A stretch of DNA of 64,000 nt from Channallabes apus (Eukaryota; Chordata; Actinopteri; Siluriformes; Clariidae): NCBI GenBank assembly GCA_030522415.1, contig CM060121.1, forward strand, positions 3,139,476-3,203,475. The letters are read 5' to 3'. Positions 25,401-37,200 of the stretch are shown here, piece after piece. Below the pieces are notes generated by a model that saw only the letters and a list, made by a program, of their open reading frames with translations, was not told the origin of the DNA and searched no databases. How positions within the stretch are numbered: position 1 is the first letter of the stretch; every line of letters starts with the position of its first letter. The position numbers and the translations under genes are program-made.

Positions 25401-26003
25401 CGGAGCTGACTGCATTCACGGAGCTAAACACTAAAACCGGGGAGGTGACGCCTGCACCCGGACGACCTGCTCTCCTGATCAGCAGCACCAGCTGGACCGG
25501 TCAGCACTGCATCACCGTGTCTTATTCACTATTATATAAATATAATTTAATAAACAACAACACTAACGGTTTCATTCTCTTCGACAGAGGATGAAGATTT
25601 CTCCGTTCTTTTAAAAGCACTTGAAGGTTTGAGCTGATCTTTAACATTATCTGTACCATTTTTTACACCTCGGGGGGGGGGGGAAATAAAACAAAAAGCA
25701 TGTCATGTGACATGTTCTCTTTCTGCAGATTATGAAGGGTTTGTAGAAGCAGGGGCCCGTCTTCCAGCGCTCGTCTGCGCCATCACAGGTTTCTGCTCTC
25801 GATATGTACGACGTGAGATGATCTTCAGCGCTTAGATGTAATGTAGAGTGTGTTGATTGTATTTATTTTTCTGTCGTAACCCCAGGAAAAGGTCCGCAGA
25901 AGGAATATTATCAGAGGATCATCAACTCGAAAGAGTACAGACACGTCAAGATCTGCACGCCGTGGATGGAAGCGGAGGATTATCCTGTTCTTCTGGGTGA
26001 GAT

Positions 26004-26038
<35 letters not shown>

Positions 26039-27479
26039 GTATTAGATTATTACAGACGTTTTATATTTATACGCTCTCGATCAAACGGCGTGCTGGGTTC
26101 ACAGGGTCGGCCGACCTCGGCGTCTGCTTGCACAAGTCCTCGAGCGGTCTGGACCTGCCCATGAAGGTGGTCGACATGTTCGGGTGTTGTCTTCCTGTCT
26201 GCGCGATACACTTCCAGTGGTGAGTCTCCTCTAACACAAACGAATGCAACATTTTAATGTGCACCTCGTCGTTGATTATTTTCCCTGAGTTTTATGCCTA
26301 ATTGTTTTGTATGTCGTGTGTGATTGAAGTTTGGACGAGCTGGTGAGGCACGAGGAGAACGGCCTGATCTTCAAAGACTCGGCCGAGCTCTCGCGGCAGC
26401 TGGAGGTAAAAGACACGAGGCTTCTTACAGTGAAACCTCGGATTGCGAGTAATGCGGTTTGCGAGTGTTCCGCAAGACGAGCAAAGACTTTTTAATATAT
26501 TTTGAACAAGTCTTGGTTTTTACGAGTACCATGTATGCGCTCCTTCTTGTGTGCGCGTGTAAAGCAAAAGAAAGTCTCATTAGAGAGGTTAAAGATCCAT
26601 TTTCTCCCTCTCTATTTCAGCCTGTCATTGTGTGTGTGTGCGCACGTACTTTGACACCGTGCCCCATCACACACACACCCTTGCCTTTACAACCCCCCTT
26701 CGGCTTCACACACACACTCTTTCTCTCTGCTCTACCCAGAAACACTGCTCCGTCGCGATTCTTTTCAAAGGTAAAATGCAGGTTCGTTTGTTTTACTTTA
26801 CAGCAGTGATTCCGTTAGTGTGTCGCTCACGCGAGTGTCATTAGAGATGTTCCTTGCTCATTTTTCAGACAAGAGTCTTTCTGTTAATGTGTGTGTGTGT
26901 GAAATTCAAATAAGAGAGGAGAAAGGTTTACTGTGTAAGATGAGAAGAGGGAGGCTGATTTCTCCTCTTACTTCACACACACATACACAGCGCTTGCGCG
27001 CATAAAAGGTAACACTTATCTGTCGGGATTTATTTGTACTTTTGTAAAGGTAACACACAACCAATTTTCAGGTTAATTTTTTTTATTTTATATTGTGTAT
27101 AAATTATTTTTATGTATTTATTTTTTTGGGCTGTGGAATGAATAGTTTGAGTTTCCATTATTTTCTATGGGAAAATTGTCTTTGATTTACGAGTGTTTTG
27201 GAATACAAGCCCACCTCGGCAAATTGTGCTCGTAATCCGAGGTTCCACTGTATATTTATACATATATATATTTTTTAAAACTATCCTTAAGAAACGTACA
27301 CCGTTTTAACACAGATGCTTTTTTGCATCACATCTGTACAGATGTTGTTCTCCGACTTCCCGGACGATCGAGGGAAGCTGGGCGTCTTCCGAAGGAACCT
27401 CCGAGAGAGCGGGGAGCAGCGCTGGGACGAAAACTGGGACCAACACATCCTGCCGCTGTTTAAGGAACATTCTGACTGA
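22446..27479 (+). CDS. alg1: Chitobiosyldiphosphodolichol beta-mannosyltransferase, complete
   Basis: Adds the first mannose from GDP-mannose to GlcNAc2-PP-dolichol on the cytosolic face of the ER. Thirteen exons: 22446-22719, 23943-24020, 24108-24211, 24291-24439, 24533-24622, 24991-25101, 25381-25499, 25588-25626, 25729-25788, 25886-25996, 26105-26219, 26330-26405, 27342-27479. They join without a break to 487 residues (human about 464). A hydrophobic N-terminal anchor (about residues 7-40) is followed by a GT-B fold: IDWHNYGYS at 176-184 is an ALG1 hallmark, and the sugar-nucleotide binding part is [16 protein letters not shown] at 390-405. The start ATG lies in GACGATGG, a good context. 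A mariner-like element sits in the last intron. In human it also lies between C16orf89 and EEF2KMT. Confidence 0.97.
23177..23866. mobile_element. Degenerate hAT-like element in alg1 intron 1
   Basis: The left end CTGGGACGATTTTAAAATA and the right end ATCGCATCGTCCCTGG are roughly inverted. The interior is AT-rich and holds TTCCTCTACAATCCTGCACTC, a motif also found near 29828 and 60208. A relative lies at about 53355-53862. No transposase remains. Confidence 0.4.
26008..26036. repeat. (TA)n microsatellite
   Basis: About 29 bp, 11 bp after an alg1 splice donor. Confidence 0.9.
26428..27250. mobile_element. Non-autonomous mariner/Tigger-like element, copy 2
   Basis: 823 bp in the last alg1 intron, flanked by TA (26426-26427, 27251-27252). 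Left CAGTGAAACCTCGGATTGCG, right inverted (CGTAATCCGAGGTTCCACTG). It is the longest uninterrupted copy here and carries inner GATTCCGTTAGTGTGT motifs shared with the copies at 36004 and 46345. No intact transposase. Confidence 0.8.
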
Positions 27480-27517
27480 GCAGTAGCAGAGACCGTGATG
27501 ATGATAATCAGATTAAC

Positions 27518-27523
27518 AATAAA
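27518..27523 (+). terminator. Probable alg1 polyadenylation signal
   Basis: AATAAA 39 bp after the stop codon. Confidence 0.6.
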
Positions 27524-27686
27524 AGTAATAATAGTAATAATGATATGAAGAAGAAGAAGAAGTGGCAGGGATTAATACAGGGTAAAACGTAAAAATATTT
27601 TTTTTGTGTGTGTCATTCGAGCATCGGACAAAACTTGAACATGAAGCAAAAAGCACACTTTGTGTAAATACGATGTAAATAAGCAC

Positions 27687-27692
27687 TTTATT
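27687..27692 (-). terminator. Probable eef2kmt polyadenylation signal
   Basis: AATAAA on the minus strand, 12 bp beyond the stop codon. The gene converges on alg1; the two stop codons are only 224 bp apart, so the 3' UTRs must be short or overlap. Confidence 0.6.
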
Positions 27693-27703
27693 ACGTTCGG
27701 GAT

Positions 27704-30700
27704 TCAGCCAGCAGCGTGCACGTTGATGATTTCGATAGAGATCCCGTGTCGGTCGTACGGGAACACGTGACTGACGGGATTCGTAACGATGCCGTGTTTC
27801 AATCCAGCCTTTTCTGTACCAAAAAGAAAAAAAGAGAAAAACAAAACAAGCCATCACTGTTAGTGTTACTGATAGTGTCTTGACAAATGCCTGTCAGTGT
27901 TGTTCTATCGTTATGGTTGTTGTTGTTGTGTTATGACACGTATGACATTAAAACTCAAACCCAGCTGGTTCTTGAAGCAGGTGTAGGTTTCTGGGTTGCG
28001 TACGGTCGAGGAGATATAAACCTCCGGAGGGTTCGTCTGACTCTTTATCAGTTTCTCTAGTAGTTTCACCAGACAGCTGACGATCTCGGGATCATACACC
28101 ACATCTGTGTTTGGTTTTATTTTCAAAAAAGAAACCAGTTTTTACTCACAAAGCAAAAAAACAAACAAACAGAAAGGGATTTTAAACAAAGTCACCTGCT
28201 GCGATGACGGTCTCCGCCCCGATCCTCCTCAGCTCTCCGTCTCGTACGTGTTCCCAGTCCAGTTCCTCCACACACACCGACACGCCCGTGCCGTCCTCCA
28301 GTGCGTGTAACCCGTTGAGCTGGATGTTATTCCGCAGTCGCTGCAGCACACTCTGGTGGCAGTCTGTGAACGTGTATGTTTTGGGCTTGCAGGCGCGGCA
28401 CACTGCGACACCGGTGAGTCCGGCTCCGCTGCCCAGCTCCAGCACCGTCCTGTACAGGGGTTACGGTTCTGTACATCAGCACGGACAGGACCGGTCTGCA
28501 CTTTAACATCGGGGTTAAAAGTCCAAGAGAGACTCGGCACAGTGTGGAGGAGTGTGTGTGTGTGTGTGTGTGTGTGCGAGACCAGCGATAACGCTCTAAT
28601 ATCAGCAGAATCTAAAGAACGAGCCAAAGCAAGAAACATCTTGTGCAGAGAAATGACGCATCACATGGTACAAATAAAGAAAGGATGATAGAAGAGGGAA
28701 GAATAAAGGATGTAGGGAAAAACAGATGGATAGGTTAAAAAAAAAAGGTAGGAAAATAAGAAGAGATGGTAAAAAAGATGGAAGTGTGGAAATAAGACTG
28801 AACAGATTAATAAAGTAAATGAAATTAAAAAATAATAATAATTATGGTTGGTGGGAAATATGAATGAACAGATAATTCCGGTAGGCTGAAAATAAAGAAG
28901 GGAAAAAAAAGAAGTATACTTATAAAATATATATGGTAATATAATACTAAAATGTAATTAAAGGTGTAGGTTTTGTAGACAAACTGTAAAAAAAAAAAAA
29001 AAAAAGAATTAATGATTTTATGAAAAGAATTATAGGATGTTGAGAATGATGGATGATTTGGATGGAAAGATGATTACACAATAGGTTTAAAGAACGTGTG
29101 ATGTAATCAATAAGAAGAAAGGATAAAAGTAGAACAGAAGAAAATACTTGGATCTTTGAAGTGAAGGAAGGAAAGAAAGACAGAATGGACCAAGTGGAGT
29201 GTAAGTGAAAAGCAACTGGGCACGAAAGTGATAATGGATTTGGTAAAGAGTAAGAAAAAGAAATAAAGGGACTCTCTTATACCGACGTTTCCTGAGTGAC
29301 AGTGAGAGAGACGTACTTTCCAGTGAAGACGTGCGTGTTGTCCAGCGCCCACTCGGCCAGGTAGAGCGCCGCCTCCCACGTGACGAGGCCGGTGGTGCCC
29401 TGTGAGATCATCGCTACGTTCTCCTCCAGACTCACCGGCTCTCCTGACGGCTGAACGACATTTTACCTGATCGTTACACCGGAACACTCGGGATGTTGTG
29501 ATGTCATAAGAGTCAAAAAATTAAATCTTACTAGACAGAATCAGAATTTACATTAATCAATGTTTTTTTTTTTAATCCTTCGCTTTTCTTTTTTTTTTTA
29601 CCTGCAAGATGATGCTAAGGGATACCAATGAAGGTTTTGCCTTTCAGTAGAGACGAAAGGAAAATCCATTCGGTTATGAATCACGAATTGATAATTACAT
29701 TATCAAAGATCACACGGGTTAAAAGCCTCTGATCTGCCTTTTTCTCCAAACTCTGTGAACTCTTTACACACGCTTACACCGGTCTCAAAACACCGTGTTT
29801 TGAGTTTTTGAGAAGTTTCTTTATAATCCTACAGGTGGCGCACTCTGAACTGTTCACACATTTTCATACCATGTGTTAGGAGTGAATTATTTGCTAAGTT
29901 TGTTCGGATGACAGAGATACAGATACGCGCCGCTCGGTAACAATGCAGCTTTAGTGTTTCATTTGAAGTTAGTTTGTGTTGTTTAAATGCAGCACTTGGT
30001 CTTTAATTGAGAAAATTATGTTATGAGGAACAGGCTACACTTAATCATTAAAGGGTTTTAAAGTATTAATATTATATAATATCGTGTTATTTGTAAAATC
30101 GTGATACTTATAGAATTGCAATTTTTATCGAATCTGCACAGACGTATCGTGATAATATGGTATCAGAAGGTGACTGCTGATTCCCATCTCTACTTTTCAG
30201 TATCCCATTTCTTTCCGATGTGGATTGTTATTCTGTCTAACACGGAACACTTTCCAAAGTCACTTACCAGGAAATAAGTTTTATAACACACGGCCTCCTC
30301 TTCAGCACTCATGACTTCACCTAAAGCGTCGTACAGCTCATCCAAAGGCTCGCACGCAGTCGCCTCATGCTGTAAAGGAAAAACATTATACAAATGTACA
30401 GCGTACTGTAAATATATATATATATATATACAGTGGTGTGAAAAACTATTTGCCCCCTTCCTGATTTCTTATTCTTTTGCATGTTTGTCACACTTAAATG
30501 TTTCTGCTCATCAAAAACCATTAACTATTAGTCAAAGATAACATAATTGAACACAAAATGCAGTTTTTAAATGAAGGTTTACATTATTAAGGGAGAAAAA
30601 AAAACTCCAAATCTACATGGCCCTGTGTGAAAAAGTGATTGCCCCCCTTGTTAAAAAATAACTTAACTGTGGTTTATCACACCTGAGTTCAATTTCTGTA

Positions 30701-32198
30701 GTCACCCCCAGGCCTGATTACTGCCACACCTGTTTCAATCAAGAAATCACTTAAATAGGAGCTACCTGACACAGAGAAGTAGACCAAAAGCACCTCAAAA
30801 GCTAGACATCATGCCAAGATCCAAAGAAATTCAGGAACAAATGAGAACAAAAGTAATTGAGATCTATCAGTCTGGTAAAGGTTATAAAGCCATTTCTAAA
30901 GCTTTGGGACTCCAGTGAACCACAGTGAGAGCCATTATCCACAAATGGCAAAAACATGGAACAGTGGTGAACCTTCCCAGGAGTGGCCGGCCGACCAAAA
31001 TTACCCCAAGAGCGCAGAGACGACTCATCCGAGAGGCCACAAAAGACCCCAGGACAACATCTAAAGAACTGCAGGCCTCACTTGCCTCAATTAAGGTCAG
31101 TGTTCACGACTCCACCATAAGAAAGAGACTGGGCAAAAACGACCTGCATGGCAGATTTCCAAGGCGCAAACCACTTTTAAGCAAAAAGAACATTAAGGCT
31201 CATCTCAATTTTGCTAAAAAAACATCTCAATGATTGCCAAGACTTTTGGGAAAATACCTTGTGGACCGACGAGACAAAAGTTGAACTTTTTGGAAGGTGC
31301 GTGTCCCGTTACATCTGGCGTAAAAGTAACACAGCATTTCAGAAAAAGAACATCATACCAACAGTAAAATATGGTGGTGGTAGTGTGATGGTCTGGGGTT
31401 GTTTTGCTGCTTCTGGACCTGGAAGGCTTGCTGTGATAGATGGAACCATGAATTCTACTGTCTACCAAAAAATCCTGAAGGAGAATGTCCGGCCATCTGT
31501 TCGTCAACTCAAGCTGAAGCGATCTTGGGTGCTGCAGCAGGACAACGACCCAAAACACACCAGCAAATCCACCTCTGAATGGCTGAAGAAAAACAAAATG
31601 AAGACTTTGGAGTGGCCTAGTCAAAGTCCTGACCTGAATCCTATTGAGATGTTGTGGCATGACCTTAAAAAGGCGGTTCATGCTAGAAAGCCCTCAAATA
31701 AAGCTGAATTACAACAATTCTGCAAAGATGAGTGGGCCAAAATTCCTCCAGAGCGCTGTAAAAGACTCGTTGCAAGTTATCGCAAACGCTTGATTGCAGT
31801 TATTGCTGCTAAGGGTGGCCCAACCAGTTATTAGGTTCAGGGGGCAATTACTTTTTCACACAGGGCCATGTAGGTTTGGAATTTCATGTAGGTTTTTTTC
31901 TCCCTAAATAATAAAACCCCTCATTTAAAAACTGCATTTTGTGTTTACTTGTGTTATCTTTGACTAATAGTTAAATGTGTTTGATGATCAGAAACATTTT
32001 GTGTGACAAACATGCAAAAGAATAAGAAATCAGGAGGGGGGCAAATAGTTTTTCACACCACTGTACAGTATATATACATAAACCATTGCTCTGGTAGACT
32101 ATAACACATTAAGTTTACCTTTTTAATGAGTTCGGACAGGAAGAGTCTCCTGTACTTCACAGACGGTGGATTTTTTCGACATACAGAATGAAGACACG

Positions 32199-32232
<34 letters not shown>

Positions 32233-32533
32233 TTCACTACTAAAGAAAAGACAATACATTTATTTTTAACATTAATCTGTTAAAAAATATAAAATACCTT
32301 TTTCAAAATGTCCAGAATTACTCCTGGTGATGAGTTTTGGAGTTCAGTTTCTAAGGACTAAAATAGAACTGTGATCATTTAAATATTCAAATTAATTCAA
32401 AATAGTTTTGTGACGTAAAAAGTGCAATTCGAAATATTTAACGTACCTTCCATGGAAACGTGTTTAAACGACACATGGCGAAAAACGACAGTTGGAAACG
32501 ACACGTGACGTCATGACAAGTCTCAACGCTCAT
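27704..32533 (-). CDS. eef2kmt: eEF2 lysine methyltransferase (FAM86 family), complete
   Basis: A seven-beta-strand S-adenosylmethionine methyltransferase that trimethylates a lysine of elongation factor 2 (family knowledge). Eight minus-strand exons in transcript order: 32533-32447, 32357-32298, 32199-32119, 30369-30268, 29450-29317, 28449-28196, 28104-27961, 27813-27704. They give 323 residues (human about 330). Landmarks: the FPWKSLE junction, SVKYRRLFLSELIKK, GTTGLVTWEAALYLAEWAL, the SAM-binding motif VLELGSGAGLTG at about 157-168, and VVYDPEIV with the later RNPETY. The start ATG at 32533 is the first in frame. The intron between 30370 and 32118 carries a Tc1-like transposon. An E-box/CRE composite lies inside the first exon (32502-32513). 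The order C16orf89-ALG1-EEF2KMT is conserved in human. Confidence 0.95.
28553..28577. repeat. (TG)n microsatellite
   Basis: About 24 bp in an eef2kmt intron, followed by about 700 bp of purine-rich DNA (28670-29280) with no recognised feature. Confidence 0.85.
30431..32063 (+). mobile_element. Tc1-like DNA transposon, full-length copy 2
   Basis: 1633 bp flanked by TA (30429-30430, 32064-32065) in an eef2kmt intron. The ends match copy 1 at 206-1826 almost base for base over the long inverted repeats. The transposase is broken. It is inserted at the edge of a (TA)n tract (30413-30430). Confidence 0.96.
30811..31834 (+). pseudogene. Tc1-like transposase, broken by a stop and a frameshift
   Basis: Starts at the same ATG as copy 1. 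The first break is a TGA at 30916-30918 where copy 1 has CGA (a CpG-to-TpG change). The second is a run of seven A at 31216-31222 where copy 1 has six, which shifts the frame before the catalytic domain. Downstream the frame is open to the normal end, with the catalytic Asp, Asp and Glu still present and with Trp and Gly at the two positions altered in copy 1. The breaks are described only; the element cannot make its own transposase. Confidence 0.93.
32201..32230. repeat. Poly(A) run
   Basis: About 29 A next to the acceptor of the third eef2kmt exon. Read on the minus strand it is the poly-T polypyrimidine tract of that intron. Confidence 0.85.
32502..32513. promoter_or_regulatory. E-box/CRE composite in eef2kmt first exon
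   Basis: CACGTGACGTCA: an E-box (CACGTG) overlapping a palindromic CRE (TGACGTCA), 20 bp inside the coding start. The alg1 promoter next door has the same CRE. Confidence 0.45.
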
Positions 32534-34224
32534 TCTTCTTATTTTTTAAAACGATGTGTGATGGAATATTTAACGGTTTTTTTTTTTTTTTTAACCAACT
32601 TCAAAACAGGGTAACTGTCTCTGATAAACGTTACACAGAGACCACGCGTTATTTTGCTTCCTTGTATTCCGATAATCCCGCCTCCTGTGTTCTGATTGGC
32701 TAGCACTATTCCGCTTTCTGCACCGTGATTGGATGCAAATATTTGGACGCCATATTTATTGTTGTTTTAAAATGCTGATTCATCCGCCATATTGGAAGGG
32801 GCTAGATTGACTTGCAAATAATACAGAAAGATTGTGATTTGCCAAAAAGGTCTGCATATTACACATGAGGTAAGTGAAAATCTTATTAATATCAACACAC
32901 ATCCTGCCTGCATTATTGATTGAGATCAAACTGCAAGCAAAACACTTCAAGGATTGTTCCAACTGAACATGAATGATCATAAACCAAAGAGATATTATAT
33001 ATAGAAAAAGTGAGAATTCTTGTTTTTTTTTCTCCATCTGATGTTAAATAATTAAACAAAATCAGACTACATATTTTACCTTTTTTTTTTTTTTTTTTTT
33101 TTAATATATATGACTATTACTGATGATATCAGAGAAAGTACAACAGCCACGCCCTATAGTGTAGTATTAATTAGTATGTTTTGATGCAGTTATTAAGCCC
33201 ATCTACATGATTGGTGGTTGCTGAACATAGACAATTACTTGTTTATGACTATCAATATTTTACATGCAGTTACATACTGTATGTTATTATTGGGAAAATT
33301 TGCTTAATAGTATAGTATTTAACTTGGTAGTGTGGGATATCACAATATAGTACAATGGATGCAGAGCCGTCTCCCAAACCCGGATAAAATGGGAGGGTTG
33401 GGTCAAGAAGGGCATCCTGTATAAACCTGTGCTAAAAGATCAACAATATAAAGTGTGAAAGTACAGATATGATATTACACTGATCAGCCATAACACTACC
33501 ACCACCATCAGGTGTATTGATCTGGTGACATCATGGGCACAAAAGGTCAGTGGACTGGCACCCCTCCAGCGTGTACCCACTTAGGGACCAGAGTCCCCTG
33601 GGATATGCTCCAAGCCCTTGATGTCCAGGATGTGAGGGAGTACAATATAATACATTAATGGTCAGCGGTATGAAGGAACAATTTTTTAAACATATAATGA
33701 AGTAATTTATTATACAATAGATATGATATCGTAATAGTACATACCAACATGAAGCTCATATTTACATATGTTTCATAGAAATGCTGAATAACAGATATAA
33801 AAAAAAAAAAACATTAGATAACTCAATGTAGACAAATTATATTTACATCATAGAATTTACTCTTCCGCACGCCTACAGTTTTTAAGATAAAAAAAAAAAA
33901 TCAGGTGGTTTAACATTCTGGCAACTGAGCTAATTTCATGGCATGAGCAAATGTTGTGTCCGAAAACAACATACTGTTGTAGTGCAGTTTGTCAAATCCA
34001 CATTTTATTCACACTTCAAACTGTACAGTGGCATACTGAACATCCCCTTAAATTAAGCACTAATATAGCGCAATACTCTAAGTTTTTCCATATTACAACC
34101 ATATATGGGGCAGCAACGTTTGCACTCAGTTGTTTCAGCCTGTAAGTGTCTTATCCCTTAATATGTCAATCATCACCCAGTGTGGTTCGGTTACTTTTTT
34201 TGAGAAGCTCTACATTTTAAATTA
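32534..34224. other. eef2kmt-noa1 intergenic region
   Basis: AT-rich. It contains a SINE family 1 body fragment on the plus strand (about 33358-33435) and then about 190 bp (33480-33665) with ACTGATCAGCCATAACAC and GGATATGCTCCAAGC, wording typical of fish interspersed repeats. A poly-T run is at 33081-33103. Nothing else was recognised. Confidence 0.5.
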
Positions 34225-34230
34225 TTTATT
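34225..34230 (-). terminator. Probable noa1 polyadenylation signal
   Basis: AATAAA on the minus strand, 19 bp beyond the stop codon. Confidence 0.65.
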
Positions 34231-34248
34231 ATTTGTTATTATTAAGTG

Positions 34249-37200
34249 TCATTTTAAGTGTCTCATCTTCTGCTTTCGCTCAAAAAGTTTCGCATCCAGC
34301 AGCGCTTGGGGTTTTTTCGTCCTGTACACAGGAGATTTGGGAATTCGAGCCCCTTTCACGTTGACGATGTGAGGAAGGAGAGGTGGGTCTCGTAAACAAA
34401 GCCCCGCATCCTCAGGGGCGTGGCCTCTCACCAGGATCCGCTCCGACTCTGCGGCTGTCACAGCGATCCATCCTGAGGCAAAGTTAAACATCTTCATTAG
34501 TATGTTGTGTTCGTGTCCCAAATCGCTTGTTATACAGGCCACATTCTAGTGAATAGGCCTTAACTTCTTGTTCGTTTGTCTGCTTAACGTGTTAGATATG
34601 ACGTAGATATAACCTGCTGAAGATAGTTTGATGTCCGTCACTGCCGTGTCCAGTCCTCGGCCCTTGAGCTCGAAGTCTTGAGACACGAACGCCGGAAACA
34701 ACTTCATTCGTTCCTCTCCGCCTGTTGGCACCTAAACAGGAAATGATGAAAAATATTAATGTACAGAGAGGAAAAACAAGAAATGGCATAACTGATTACG
34801 ATACACAGTGTTTTAATCTGACCATGAATGGATAAAAAGTGGGCCATGTTCCTCTTTCTATTAGTAACTCACAGCGAGTAGTGTTTTCCCGGCGTGTTTC
34901 TGGTAAGTGAGGTCGGCTTTGTCCAGAATAGTGATGTGGACGGGGATTTGAGACGAAGCTATGACGGTAAACCAGCATGGCTGAGTACCCTGAAGAAGAC
35001 AGCATGCAGATTATAAGGACAACGTCCCTCAATATCAAACAGAAAAAATGGTTCAGCTATTACTGTCACTTAAGTAAATGTTTTTTGCTTACTTATACTT
35101 ACTTATTTACATTTAGGTGTTGATATTGGTTTGATTTAGGACTTTTCTTATCTTTTTCTATCATGACATCAGATTTCATTATACTGTGTGTAATCTAAAT
35201 ACAATCTCATACTGTTCAAATCTAAATAAAGCACACAATCTCACTTCTAGATAATCGATCCTTGCCAGAGCTCCGAGGAACAACGCTGTCCCCGGCTTGA
35301 GGATAAATGTCCTAGGCGTGATGGCGTGCGTTGGCACCACAAGCTTCACTTCCTGTTCGTTCAGCACCCTAAGAATCTGGTAATTAAACAACAAAACTAT
35401 TTAGGGTTTTCCCCCCCCACACAAAGATACACTGAACTCAAGTAACACTGCGTAATCCTACTCACGTCATGTTCTTTCATGATGCCTGGCGTGTCGTAGA
35501 ACCAGTGAGCGTCTTTAATTTCGTTGTATGTAAGTTCAGCCTCAGGTTCATCTTCTGAGCTTGGTCTGCCCACCTTGTCTTCATTCAGGTCCTCTCCGAA
35601 GCTGAGGCTGTCTGGGTCGAACTCCACAAGGTCTTTTCTAGTAGACTGCACCCGGAACGTTCTCCCAACACGACCTGCGATCAAGTAAACTCAAAATTCA
35701 GCATTCAGAATGTTTTTTTTTTAAACACAGCTTTCATTTTATCATGTTCTACCAAAACCATTTCCTGCTCCAGGTTCAGCTCACCGGTCAAGTAGCCCTG
35801 TTTACGGAATTGTTGAATTCTCCTGAGCTCTTCCGGATCGAGATCGTCCTCGGTCTGCTGTGCTGCCAGTCGCAGTCGCTCCGCACGTCTAAACAGCCGG
35901 TATGGAGTCGGGTTGATGATGGGGAACTTTAAGAGGTTCAGCGTTGTACCTTAAAAAAAAAAAACACGGATGTGTGTCTTCATTTCAATGTTTAGAAATG
36001 AAACAGTGGAACCTTGGATTGTGATTAACTTGCTCTGCAAGCATTTTGCAAGACGAGCAATTTAAAAAAAATTAATTTTAACTTAATAAACGAGCGAGGG
36101 CTTGATATACGAGTATACGCATGCGCTGTCTGCCGAGCATCATAAGTTCACAAATCAGCAAGTGTTATTAGAAATGTTTCTTGTTAAAGATCCAGAGTCT
36201 CTCTCTGTCAGAAAGCGGTGATTCCGTTAGTGTGTTTCCGCACGCGAGTGTCATTAGAGAGGCTCCAGACAGAGCTGTGGTTCCGTTAGCATGTGTAAAT
36301 TAAAATAATAACATTTGGGGGTTTTTTTGCCATTTTTTCCCTGTAAAACCTACACAAACCTGCATTTCTACAAATGGCTAAGTTAAAATGTCTAAAATTT
36401 CTGTCAGACTCATGTTTATAAATGATAAAAAGAAATATTCACTGTTGTGTGCTAGCCAGCTACATAAGCTAAACAACATTTCTGACATGATTTTAAACAA
36501 ATATTTATTTTCTAATATATTTTACTCAAAACTGGTTAACTAAAATAAGGAAAGTTGTACAGTATAAATATTCTTTATACCTTTATATTGATAAATTGTC
36601 ATACTTACAGTAGCAACCTAACCTAAGCTACAGTAACTTGACATCGTTGATAGGGTCGCTACTGTACCTCACCTAGCCAGTTAGCGACAAAGAACAAAAC
36701 GAACAGGGTTTCTGACAGGAATTTTCAGTTATACTTCATATTTTTGAAAATCTTTTCACTGCTAAGCTAGCTTAAAATATTTCTAAAGCTTTTGAAAGTC
36801 ATGTTTTAAACACTTATAAAGAATCATTTTCATAATCTTGACTGCTAATAACAACCAGCTAGTTAACCTTAGCAGACTGGTTGGGATTTCTGAGAGGATT
36901 TTTTAAATATATTTTTTACTGGCAGCGCTCATTCACACTTTTGTGAAGGCTGTAGTTGTAGTTATATCATAAGTGGTTACTTAATCAATCTTGACAAGAT
37001 TTATGAAAGTCATAATGATATGACTGGTGATATAACCATCATGGTGGTTTGATGGGAAATATCAACTTGACACAATCGATACTTTAGTGCATCATTAGTG
37101 AACGAATCGGCTCGTGTTTAAGAGCATTTGTCCTCCAAAACATTGAGTAAGTATCCTCTGAGGGCATGTTATAATATTATATCACCATATTGTGATGTTC

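Noticed and set aside
27513..27857. Extra minus-strand gene over the alg1/eef2kmt tails
   Set aside because: It is an out-of-frame reading of the last eef2kmt exon plus 3' UTR; the eef2kmt frame ends at 27704.
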